Positions 13,964 through 21,028 of a stretch of DNA of 21,028 nt are shown here, piece after piece; within the stretch, counting starts at the first letter, position 1; each line of letters begins with the position of its first letter. The stretch is taken from assembly GCA_027365375.1 (NCBI GenBank), contig DAHXNM010000174.1, forward strand, positions 1 to 21,028, read 5' to 3'. The DNA comes from Ferrimicrobium sp. (GTDB lineage: Bacteria > Actinomycetota > Acidimicrobiia > Acidimicrobiales > Acidimicrobiaceae). The position numbers and the translations under genes were made by a program. The notes under the pieces are model-generated. The model made no database searches. It was not told the DNA's origin and saw nothing but the letters and a program-made list of their open reading frames with translations.

Positions 13964-15012
13964 GTGACGACAAGTTAAGTGGAGCAAGTGCTCTTGACAC
14001 AACCTCAATGCAGGCTGCTCTGCTTTTGCAGCGATCTTTGACCAAACCCGCTGGTTCGCTCGGTCGACTTGAAGATCTTGGTCTCCAGCTAGCAGGTATC
14101 TATCGATCTTGTCCTCCGCCGATTCCTAGGCGACCGATGGTAGTAGTTGCCGCCGGAGATCATGGTGTGTTAGCGGAAGGGGTCTCTCCGTGGCCACAAG
14201 AGGTCACGGCGCAGATGATAGCGAACTTTCTTGCTGGCGGAGCAGCGATCAATGTGCTTGCAGACGAAGTTGGAGCTCAAGTCGTCGTTGTCGACTGTGG
14301 GGTACGGGCCGCGTTCGACGCGACTCCGATGCTCCATGTCGTTAAGCGTGCGGAGGTAACCGGGAATATCTACATCGAGCCCGCGATGTCGGAGGCGGTA
14401 GCGAACGCACTCATCGGCGAAGGCAGGCGCTTTGCCTCGGAGCAAGCGGCCCTAGGGGTAGATCTGTTTCTCACCGGTGACATGGGGATTGGCAATACCA
14501 CTCCTTCAGCTGCGTTGATCGCTACCGTCACAGGAGCAAGCGCTTCGAGAGTGACCGGCCGAGGTACTGGAATTGACGACAAGACGCTCGCGAAGAAGAC
14601 GGCGGTCGTCGAGAAGATCGTCTCTTCGTATCGAGGTGAGCACCCAAGCGCTGGAGAGCTGTTAGCGCGTATGGGTGGGTTTGAGCATGCGTTTCTTACC
14701 GGGCTAATCCTTGGAGCAGCTGAGGCAAATACTCCCGTGATCCTTGACGGAGTAATCGCCATCGCAGCCGCGCTGATGGCATCTTTGGAGGACGAGGCTG
14801 CTGTCAGCTATCTGATTGCTGGACATCGGTCCGTCGAACCAGGGGCAAGCATCGGGTTAGCGCATCTTGGTCTGGAGCCGCTGGTCGACTTGGGTCTTCG
14901 CTTAGGTGAAGGCACAGGTGCAACGCTTGCGGTTCCCATGGTGCGTGCTGCAGCTAGGGTGCTAGCGGAGATGGCTACCTTTGATGCTGCCGGAGTTACC
15001 GAGAAGAGCTAG
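13960..15012 (+). CDS. cobT: Nicotinate-nucleotide:dimethylbenzimidazole phosphoribosyltransferase
   Basis: CobT makes alpha-ribazole phosphate, the lower-ligand precursor of cobalamin, from nicotinate mononucleotide and 5,6-dimethylbenzimidazole. The 350-residue length is standard. Landmarks are LTKPAGSLGRLEDLG (28-42), VVAAGDHGVLAEGVSPWPQEVT, GDMGIGNTTPSAAL, GRGTGIDD and LGEGTGA, whose Glu317 coincides with the catalytic Glu317 of Salmonella CobT. ATG 13960 overlaps the gtrA-like stop and has GAGG/AGGA upstream. No other cobalamin gene is in the window, so it may serve salvage or late assembly. It is convergent with cgoX. Confidence 0.95.
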   Translation: MSDDKLSGASALDTTSMQAALLLQRSLTKPAGSLGRLEDLGLQLAGIYRSCPPPIPRRPMVVVAAGDHGVLAEGVSPWPQEVTAQMIANFLAGGAAINVLADEVGAQVVVVDCGVRAAFDATPMLHVVKRAEVTGNIYIEPAMSEAVANALIGEGRRFASEQAALGVDLFLTGDMGIGNTTPSAALIATVTGASASRVTGRGTGIDDKTLAKKTAVVEKIVSSYRGEHPSAGELLARMGGFEHAFLTGLILGAAEANTPVILDGVIAIAAALMASLEDEAAVSYLIAGHRSVEPGASIGLAHLGLEPLVDLGLRLGEGTGATLAVPMVRAAARVLAEMATFDAAGVTEKS

Positions 15013-15094
15013 CAGCGTGCGCGACCCAGGGTTAGATCCGGATGTGTCCGAACCAGCTCGGGTTTAACCGCTGTGGTCGCCACATCTGCGGAGC

Positions 15095-16423
15095 TCAGGA
15101 CACCAGCTGGCGTGAGCGTGACCTAGCTGTTGCGATGCAGGTCGGTATGCCTGATCCATTTACGTAAGAGCCCGTAAGCGCTATATCACCGTGGAACCGG
15201 TCGAGTAGGCGAGCATCTAGCTCGGCTATGAACTTTGCGTGATACGGACGAAAGTGGGGGAATGAACGGTTCCAGCGCACTGTGCGATCCCATGCCCAGT
15301 CGAATTGATGGCCAAGGATTTGGCTTGTCTCAAGCAATAAGGTATCTCTAAGTTCAGCATCATTCATCCGCAAGTGGCGCCGATCGTAGAGCGATCCGGT
15401 CGATATTCTCACCAGCGTCCCCACCCGGCCGGTCCAATCTGGCCACTTGTTAGAGGCGATAGATACAGCGGTCGTCATCAGACCCAGGTCTCGGGCGACG
15501 AGTACACCACTGATCTTGGCGAGATGCGGCGGCAGGGGCTGTTTGGAGTAGGCGATGAGCATTGAAACTGATGCGTAGTGGATAGAGCGAAGAAGGTCTA
15601 GACCCTCTGGAAAAATAGGGCCAAGCAGCGAGGCGCTCTTAAAGGAGGGTAAAGCGATGAGAAGACGCTGGCCACTGTAGGTCTCAGTCGGGGTGGACGC
15701 GGCGACGTTAGATGGAGAGATTCGCTCGATGGACTGCACTGGCGAGGAGGTCACTATCTGACATCCGCCAGCCTCCAACTCGGATCGAAGGTGCGCGACG
15801 AGTGTGGACAGTCCTGTCGAAGGAGTACCAAAGGCCGGCCCCATACTCCCTCCGGGAGATGCTGGTAGCTTTCCGGCAAGAATCGCGGGTGCGCTGGTGC
15901 GGGCACTGAGACCGTAGATGGTATTGGCATTTATGCCGCCGACAAGAGGTTCAATATTGGCGTCAGACCAGCGACGTCCAAAACGATTGTTGACGATAGC
16001 TCCGAGATCGTCACCTCCCTCCTCTATTCGCATATGAGCGCGAAGTACCCCGGCGGCCGCTCGGAGACGAGCAGAGAGTGGCACTAGGTGATTTGTGAGG
16101 GCTTGGTGAACTTGCGTCGGTGCCCCGAGATTAAGCCCAGCTGGTATAGGTTGGGTACCTGTCGACGTATAGAGAAGGGCTCTCCCGGCCGCAGGTGATA
16201 TTTCGTCAAGTCCAAGGTCATTGAGGAGTTCGTTCGCGCTAGCGTTGCGGCGCAGATAGGAGTCTGGCCCAAGCTCTACTCGTATTGAGTCGACCATCAT
16301 CGTTTGCAGTTTCCCACCGAGTTGGACGTCCTGCTCTAACAGGGTGACCTCATGCCCGAGTCTCATTAGCTCCCATGAGCTGGCGAGCCCACTGATGCCA
16401 CCTCCGGCGACGATAACCTTCAC
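15095..16423 (-). CDS. cgoX: Coproporphyrinogen III oxidase, FAD type (CgoX/HemY)
   Basis: This flavoenzyme oxidises coproporphyrinogen III to coproporphyrin III with oxygen. It starts with an FAD-binding dinucleotide fold, GGGISGL (7-13), then LLEQDVQLGGKL and a family ELGPDSYL segment. The C-terminal FAD clamp is LTGSYVNGSGIPTCIATA. It has 442 residues and no membrane anchor. Family sequence alone cannot exclude protoporphyrinogen oxidase activity, but chdC in the same window argues for the coproporphyrin route. ATG 16423 overlaps the hemE stop by 4 bp (ATGA), giving a two-gene operon in which its substrate is the product of HemE. Confidence 0.92.
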   Translation of the reverse strand: MKVIVAGGGISGLASSWELMRLGHEVTLLEQDVQLGGKLQTMMVDSIRVELGPDSYLRRNASANELLNDLGLDEISPAAGRALLYTSTGTQPIPAGLNLGAPTQVHQALTNHLVPLSARLRAAAGVLRAHMRIEEGGDDLGAIVNNRFGRRWSDANIEPLVGGINANTIYGLSARTSAPAILAGKLPASPGGSMGPAFGTPSTGLSTLVAHLRSELEAGGCQIVTSSPVQSIERISPSNVAASTPTETYSGQRLLIALPSFKSASLLGPIFPEGLDLLRSIHYASVSMLIAYSKQPLPPHLAKISGVLVARDLGLMTTAVSIASNKWPDWTGRVGTLVRISTGSLYDRRHLRMNDAELRDTLLLETSQILGHQFDWAWDRTVRWNRSFPHFRPYHAKFIAELDARLLDRFHGDIALTGSYVNGSGIPTCIATARSRSRQLVS

Positions 16424-17487
16424 AGGTTAAACGCTCCTCGCAGGTTCGCCCCGCGCTCGTGGACCAGGTCGACAACAGCAGCCAAGGTCTCAGGGTTTGT
16501 CTCGGGTAGAACGCCATGTCCAAGATTGAAGACGTAGCTAGTTGCCTGTGCCGACGCGGTAAGGACATGCTCGGTTGCGGAGAGGACATGCTCTGTTGGT
16601 GCTAAGAGGATTGAGGGGTCGAGATTGCCTTGGAGCGCAACCTTGGAGCCAAATCTTGTGGCGATGTCAGCAAGGTCGACACGCCAGTCCAACCCCAACG
16701 CAGGAAACCCGAGTTCAACAAGATCTTCGAGCAGACCGGCGGTTTCAACTCCAAAGTAGATGACAGGAACATCAAGTTGGCCAACCTCGTAGGCTAGACG
16801 CTGCAGATGCGGACGAACCAGCTCGCGAAACATCCATGGGCTGAGTGTCCCAATCCATGAGTCGAATATCTGAACGACGCTCGCTCCATGGGCGACCTGG
16901 ACGGTGAGCGTAGCTATAGCCATGTCTACGAGACGATCGGCGAGCTCATGGAAGACGCTGGGCTCCTCTAGCATGAGCTTCTTGACGGTTGTGTGCGACC
17001 GCGATGGTCGCCCTTCGATTAGGTAGCTTGCAATGGTGAAGGGCCCGCCGCAGAATCCTATCAACGGAACGGTGAGCTCTTCGACGCAGAGTTCGACCGC
17101 TGAGGCCATTGCCGCGAGGTCGACGGAGGGGTCAAGAGGTCTTAGTCGCTCGACATCTCGGATCGATCGGAATGGTTCCTCTACGACTGGCCCCACGCCT
17201 GCTACGATATCGACGCCGATGTCCAGGTTTGCCAGTGGGGCCATGATGTCCGAGTAGAGCACGGCGGCATCAACTCCATAGCGTCTGACTGGCTGCAGGG
17301 TAATCTCGGCAGCCAGATCAGGTTTAGTCAGTACCTTCAGAATTGAGTCTACTCCACGAATCTCTCGATACTCAGGGAGTGATCGGCCAGCCTGGCGCAT
17401 AAACCAGACAGGGACGCGCTCGGTAGGTTCTCGACGTAGGGTTTTCACAAGAATGGAGGATCTGAGGTCAGGGTTCATAATTGTCAT
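16420..17487 (-). CDS. hemE: Uroporphyrinogen decarboxylase
   Basis: HemE removes four carboxyl groups from uroporphyrinogen III to give coproporphyrinogen III in the cytoplasm. Signature segments are VPVWFMRQAGRSLPEYR (25-41), LYSDIMAPL, GFCGGPFTIASYLIEG, HGASVVQIFDSWIG, YFGVETAG, and GNLDPSILL with FNLGHGVLPETNPE near the end. I use ATG 17487 (355 residues) because it leaves the usual 24 residues before the PVWFMRQAGR block. In-frame ATG 17568 and TTG 17589 would add a tail unlike family members. It is the first gene of the hemE-cgoX pair. Confidence 0.93.
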   Translation of the reverse strand: MTIMNPDLRSSILVKTLRREPTERVPVWFMRQAGRSLPEYREIRGVDSILKVLTKPDLAAEITLQPVRRYGVDAAVLYSDIMAPLANLDIGVDIVAGVGPVVEEPFRSIRDVERLRPLDPSVDLAAMASAVELCVEELTVPLIGFCGGPFTIASYLIEGRPSRSHTTVKKLMLEEPSVFHELADRLVDMAIATLTVQVAHGASVVQIFDSWIGTLSPWMFRELVRPHLQRLAYEVGQLDVPVIYFGVETAGLLEDLVELGFPALGLDWRVDLADIATRFGSKVALQGNLDPSILLAPTEHVLSATEHVLTASAQATSYVFNLGHGVLPETNPETLAAVVDLVHERGANLRGAFNL

Positions 17488-17734
17488 AGCGCTTGTTGCC
17501 GAGTCTACCTGGCTACCCATCAAAGGCTCAGCGGTAGAGCTGACTCTAGGGTCACCGGAGAGTCTCATCGGTCCATGCCTGTTGACCAACGTGGGAGCGC
17601 GAGCTCCGCCTGTCTGTAAGGGCGGGGAGGATGCCGCCGGTTAGAGTGGATGGTCGGGATGCACGCATTGTGCCACTTAGCAGTCAAGGGCAGTAGTAGG
17701 GGTAGTTTGAGACCAAAGATAGCGTGGCGAACCG

Positions 17735-17749
17735 CCGCCACAGTGGTGG
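17735..17749. promoter_or_regulatory. Imperfect palindrome before helD
   Basis: CCGCCAC (17735-17741), one base, then GTGGTGG (17743-17749): a 7-bp inverted repeat with one mismatch, ending 6 nt before the helD ATG. Its right arm holds the only GGTGG that could act as the ribosome site, so pairing might mask translation. It could also be chance. Confidence 0.3.
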
Positions 17750-17755
17750 TGTCGG

Positions 17756-19933
17756 ATGGCGCATGATCCACAGGACAATCGAGATGGCATGACTTCAGCA
17801 GCCTTCGAGGAGGAGCATGCCTATGTGGAGCTTGCATATGCCACCCTCGATGGTTTGAGGTCAAGGATCGAAGGGTCGATGCAGCAGGCCCTTGAACTTC
17901 CCAGAGGAGGAACACCGCAGGCGCGTCTCGAACGTGACGTTACGATTGAGGCTTCACTTACTCGCCTGTCTCGTTTGGAGGTAGGGGCACACCCATTGCT
18001 GTTCGGCCGCATTGATCTTGCCGAGGCGACGAGTGTCGACGATGGCGAAGGCGACAGGATTCAAACGTCGTATCATATCGGGCGGATCTCGCTCTCGGAC
18101 GATGTCGGAGATCCTCTGGTAGTTGATTGGCGCGCACCGGTGGCTGAGGCGTTTTACCGGGCTACCGTGTTGCATCCAATGAACCTGCTCCGTCGATGGC
18201 ATCTTGCTGTCGCGCAGCGACATCTGGTGGGCCTGGAATATGAAGATTTAGTCGGATCGGATCGAAGCGACCGAGAGTTGGTGGGACGCGCTTCACTGTA
18301 CGCCGCATTGGAACGCCCCCGCACGTTGGAGATGGCCAACATCGTCGAGACCATCCAAGCAGATCAGGATGAGTTGATTCGCCGACCGTTGAATCGAACG
18401 ATCATCATCGAAGGATCACCTGGAACCGGGAAGACTGCTGTTGCCCTGCATCGTGCTGCCTATCTGGTCTACACCTATCGTTGGAGACTTGAAAGGCAAG
18501 GCGTGCTCGTCTTGGGACCATCTGAGTCCTTCGTTCGATACGTCCGGTCGGTCTTGCCTTCGCTGGGTGAGAGCGGGGTGGAGGTTCGCTCAATCTCCGG
18601 ACTTCGTGAGCCGCGCATCGACTCTGTTCCTGGGGATGATCCGGTTGCGATGCGCCTCAAAGGCGATCTTCGCATGTCACGTGTCTTACGAAAGGCGGTC
18701 AGAGATCGGGAGCGACCGCTCAGACGATCTGTGAGCATTCCCTTTGGATCGCGCATTCTTGTGGTATCGCCAGAGTTGACCCAACGTGCAGTGAGGGCGG
18801 GGACCTCCGCTCGGGGGCGTCATAACCAGCGACGTAAGGTGGTCGAAGGATTTCTGGCTCGGGAGTTGGCGATTGAATTTCTTCGAGGCGGTCAACTGTC
18901 TACCAGTCCAGCAGATCTGAACGAGAATGTGATCAACCTGTTCGATGACGATCTTGACTTGCCTCTCCAGTTACCTGAGGATTCAGAGGAAGACATCATT
19001 CGCGATGTGGTTCTCCAACTCCGTCGGCTCGAGAATTTCCAACGAGTCATGGACCGCATATGGCCCTCACTGCGGGCCGAAGAGTTCCTTTTTGACCTCT
19101 TCAAGCATCGGTCGCTCCTGCGTCTGGCGGGAGGATCGGTCCTTCGGGAAGAAGAGATTGACGTCCTACTCCTGCCCTCCGGGCTAGCGTTGGAGACGAT
19201 CCAGTGGAGCGATGAAGACGTCGTGCTGCTCGACGAGATAGATGCCCTTGTGGGTGCTCATGAGCCCAAGATATTTGGTCACGTTATAGTTGACGAAGCT
19301 CAGGACATATCACCGATGGCGGCAAGGGTGATTCGCCGAAGGACTTCTAAGGACTCTCTCACGGTTTTGGGTGACTTAGCGCAAGCGGTTAGCCCCTTCC
19401 GGGGGAGATCGTGGTCCGAGGTGTTGAGCCCCTTTGGAGTGTCAAATTTCGAACTCATACGTCTTCCGATGAACTATCGATCGCCGCGCCGCCTGGCTGA
19501 GGTCGCCGACCGCCTTAGGCGCCGTATTCTGGGCAGTCAGGCATTGAATGAGGTTCCGATTCGAACACTAGCAGGGAGTCTCGACACCGCAGTGGTACGC
19601 CGAGTGGATCTTGTTGAACACCTTGAGCGTCAGATACAGATGTGGCTCGATCAATCAGAAGGAACTGTGGCGCTGGTGGTCCCTGATGGGGCCCACGACT
19701 TGCTTCGTTTGATTTGCAAATGCAAAGTCGATGTAGCTAGAGTATTCGTAGCTAGTGTGTCTGGGGTTAAAGGGATGGAGTTCGATTCAGTAGCGCTTGT
19801 TGGGTTCGACGTGCCGCAGGAGAGTGATCTCCTTCAACGCGAGATGTACGTGGCTCTTACTCGCGCAACGCGATCCGTCTCTATGTTTTTCCTCAACTCG
19901 ACCCCAGGATGGGTCGAGTCCATGCTTGCTTGA
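17756..19933 (+). CDS. helD: HelD/HelR-type RNA polymerase-remodelling ATPase
   Basis: HelD is a UvrD-like ATPase that enters the RNA polymerase channels and frees stalled enzyme; some actinobacterial relatives (HelR) displace rifamycins. The 725-residue protein has an N-terminal helical arm (about 15-75), the HelD-specific YHIGRISLSDD and VVDWRAPVAEAFYRAT (106-138), Walker A GSPGTGKT (220-227), Walker B VDEAQD (512-517), LGDLAQ (538-543), MNYRSPRR (572-579), SGVKGMEFD (669-677) and VALTRATR (699-706). An acidic stretch, LFDDDLDLPLQLPEDSEED (395-413), lies in the inserted region that probes the main channel. Two starts are possible: ATG 17756, used here, and ATG 17789. No rifamycin-associated element of the known kind is visible upstream. 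A housekeeping HelD is as likely as a resistance protein. Confidence 0.9.
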   Translation: MAHDPQDNRDGMTSAAFEEEHAYVELAYATLDGLRSRIEGSMQQALELPRGGTPQARLERDVTIEASLTRLSRLEVGAHPLLFGRIDLAEATSVDDGEGDRIQTSYHIGRISLSDDVGDPLVVDWRAPVAEAFYRATVLHPMNLLRRWHLAVAQRHLVGLEYEDLVGSDRSDRELVGRASLYAALERPRTLEMANIVETIQADQDELIRRPLNRTIIIEGSPGTGKTAVALHRAAYLVYTYRWRLERQGVLVLGPSESFVRYVRSVLPSLGESGVEVRSISGLREPRIDSVPGDDPVAMRLKGDLRMSRVLRKAVRDRERPLRRSVSIPFGSRILVVSPELTQRAVRAGTSARGRHNQRRKVVEGFLARELAIEFLRGGQLSTSPADLNENVINLFDDDLDLPLQLPEDSEEDIIRDVVLQLRRLENFQRVMDRIWPSLRAEEFLFDLFKHRSLLRLAGGSVLREEEIDVLLLPSGLALETIQWSDEDVVLLDEIDALVGAHEPKIFGHVIVDEAQDISPMAARVIRRRTSKDSLTVLGDLAQAVSPFRGRSWSEVLSPFGVSNFELIRLPMNYRSPRRLAEVADRLRRRILGSQALNEVPIRTLAGSLDTAVVRRVDLVEHLERQIQMWLDQSEGTVALVVPDGAHDLLRLICKCKVDVARVFVASVSGVKGMEFDSVALVGFDVPQESDLLQREMYVALTRATRSVSMFFLNSTPGWVESMLA

Positions 19934-19995
19934 GCGAGATGTACGTAATGGTCGGGGTTGGTCTGACAAAGGAGTACTGGGAGTGGTAGATAGTC

Positions 19996-20592
19996 ATGGC
20001 TGAGACGGCAGTCACAACGCCCGTGAGGCGAGAGCCGATTCGATTCTCGAAGCCATCCATCCTTGGACTAGGTACGATTATCTGGCTTGGCTCGGAGTTG
20101 ATGTTCTTTAGTGGGTTGTTCGCGGCGTACTTCACGATTCGCGCTCACGATGGCTCCCCTTGGCCTCCGGCTGGTACTCATTTGGATACAGTCCAGGCCG
20201 GCATTTTCACCGCGATCCTGGTGATGTCGAGCGTAACGATGCAGAAAGCGGTATTTGAGGCTGAACACGATCGTCCACGTAGCGCGATGTGGTGGATCGC
20301 GCTGACCTTCATTATGGGAGGCTCCTTCATCGCTAATCAGGCAGTGGAGTGGTCAACTCTGAAATTTGGTCCACAAACGAACGCTTATGGTTCGTTGTTC
20401 TACGTCATGTCCGGAGTCCATGGCCTGCACGTAATCATCGGCCTTGTCGCCATGCTCTTCTTGCTATTTCGACTAAAAGGCATTAAGGGAGGATCCCGCC
20501 ACCTGCCAGGCTTGCAGGCACTGTCCTACTATTGGCACTTTGTTGATATTGTTTGGGTTGCTCTCTATGCATGTCTGTTCTTGGTTCATTGA
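19996..20592 (+). CDS. ctaE: Cytochrome c oxidase subunit III
   Basis: This is subunit III of the aa3-type haem-copper oxidase, in the cytoplasmic membrane. The 198 residues carry five hydrophobic helices: about 24-46 (IIWLGSELMFFSGLFAAYF), 66-85, 98-117, 136-159 (MSGVHGLHVIIGLVAMLFLL) and 178-197. The conserved E in LGSELMFF, VHGLHVIIG and YYWHFVDIVW are family marks. The short form without the first two helices of the mitochondrial subunit is the actinobacterial type. qcrC follows after 40 bp, the usual actinobacterial order leading into qcrA and qcrB of the bc1-aa3 supercomplex. Confidence 0.95.
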   Translation: MAETAVTTPVRREPIRFSKPSILGLGTIIWLGSELMFFSGLFAAYFTIRAHDGSPWPPAGTHLDTVQAGIFTAILVMSSVTMQKAVFEAEHDRPRSAMWWIALTFIMGGSFIANQAVEWSTLKFGPQTNAYGSLFYVMSGVHGLHVIIGLVAMLFLLFRLKGIKGGSRHLPGLQALSYYWHFVDIVWVALYACLFLVH

Positions 20593-20632
20593 GTGGGTTG
20601 GCTGTTGTGAGTAATGTTGAGGGGTTGGTAGA

Positions 20633-21028
20633 GTGAACGATCAGATGAAGCAGAACGTTAAGAGGCGGTCGCAGCTCAGGTGGGTTGTTGGCTCAGTTGC
20701 TTCGGGTGTAGCCGTTCTTGCGCTTGCTACGATCGCGCTCTATCCGCACCAGGGACATTCACAAACGCTGACTAGCGCAAAAGTGGCTGCCAAGCCGGCA
20801 TCGCATGGTGCATCGTCAGGCAAGCCGATTGTATACAAAAATCCACCTAAAAGCCTTATCCCTCAAGGTAGGCAGCTTTTTGCTGAGGATTGCCAAACCT
20901 GTCATGGTCCACAGGCGGAGGGGTCGGTGAGAGCCCCAAACCTACAAGGGTTGGGTGCCGCGACCATTGACTTTTGGGTCTCAACCGGACGGATGCCACT
21001 GGCAGATCCCACGGAGCAGGCTGCTGTA
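20633..21028 (+). CDS. qcrC: Cytochrome bc1 complex cytochrome c subunit (partial)
   Basis: Only the first 132 codons are inside the window. The product begins with a basic N-terminus and a single hydrophobic segment at 17-37 (signal anchor), then a Lys/Ala/Ser-rich linker and a cytochrome c domain with the haem site CQTCH (87-91), followed by a GRMPL methionine region (119-123) that may supply the axial ligand. The linker and haem placement match QcrC, which carries two c-type haems; the second would be beyond the edge. GTG 20633 has GAGGGG 8 nt upstream. It carries electrons from the bc1 complex to the aa3 oxidase whose subunit III lies just before it. Confidence 0.88.
   Translation, partial: MNDQMKQNVKRRSQLRWVVGSVASGVAVLALATIALYPHQGHSQTLTSAKVAAKPASHGASSGKPIVYKNPPKSLIPQGRQLFAEDCQTCHGPQAEGSVRAPNLQGLGAATIDFWVSTGRMPLADPTEQAAV

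Noticed and set aside
15013..15094. Short nested hairpin (CGGA/TCCG inside GGTT/AACC) between cobT and cgoX as a terminator
   Set aside because: Stems are only 4 bp each with a 5-nt bulge and no T run, too weak to call.
17488..17589. N-terminal extension of HemE to ATG 17568 or TTG 17589
   Set aside because: The added residues do not resemble HemE family N-termini; the ATG at 17487 gives the usual spacing to the FMRQAGR block, though I cannot exclude the longer form.

Overview
The window reads as one continuous stretch of bacterial chromosome with moderate G+C (by eye) and densely packed genes on both strands. I see no insertion sequence, phage gene, CRISPR array, rRNA or tRNA. The gene set points to an actinobacterium, most likely of the Acidimicrobiia (Ferrimicrobium/Acidithrix/Acidimicrobium-like). 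The grounds are a PAC2-family proteasome-chaperone homologue, an actinobacterial-type HelD, a ctaE-qcrC respiratory pair, coproporphyrin-type haem genes (hemE, cgoX, chdC), a Streptomyces-like OtsA, and a GpgS-like GT81 enzyme. The taxonomic placement is inference.

Layout. Bases 1-448 hold no gene I can support. From 449 to 4366 there is a compatible-solute block: otsB and otsA (minus strand), a divergent glycerate kinase (plus), and a convergent gpgS-like glycosyltransferase (minus). Together they suggest trehalose and glucosylglycerate metabolism. From 4563 to 6325 there is a monocistronic groEL with a near-perfect CIRCE operator and a hairpin terminator, and no groES beside it. From 6412 to 8825 there is a plus-strand run: chdC (coproheme decarboxylase), a LarE-type sulfur transferase, a small NIL-domain protein and an unknown 140-residue protein. 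The last three overlap. From 8822 to 13411 come a tiny Cys-rich protein (minus), a Nudix hydrolase (plus), a PAC2 protein (minus) divergent from a GNAT acetyltransferase and gltA citrate synthase (plus), and tesB acyl-CoA thioesterase II (minus). From 13481 to 15012 a GtrA-like membrane protein overlaps cobT. From 15095 to 17487 hemE and cgoX form a minus-strand pair with an ATGA overlap. From 17756 to the right edge there are helD, ctaE and the start of qcrC (plus).

How the genes connect. HemE makes coproporphyrinogen III, CgoX oxidises it to coproporphyrin III, and ChdC decarboxylates coproheme after iron insertion. The ferrochelatase is not in the window. Haem then serves the bc1-aa3 respiratory chain that begins at the right end. 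The LarE/NIL/unknown cassette, placed behind chdC and away from any lactate racemase genes, is the best candidate for an under-described system. The glucosylglycerate block, with its shortened glycerate kinase, is second.
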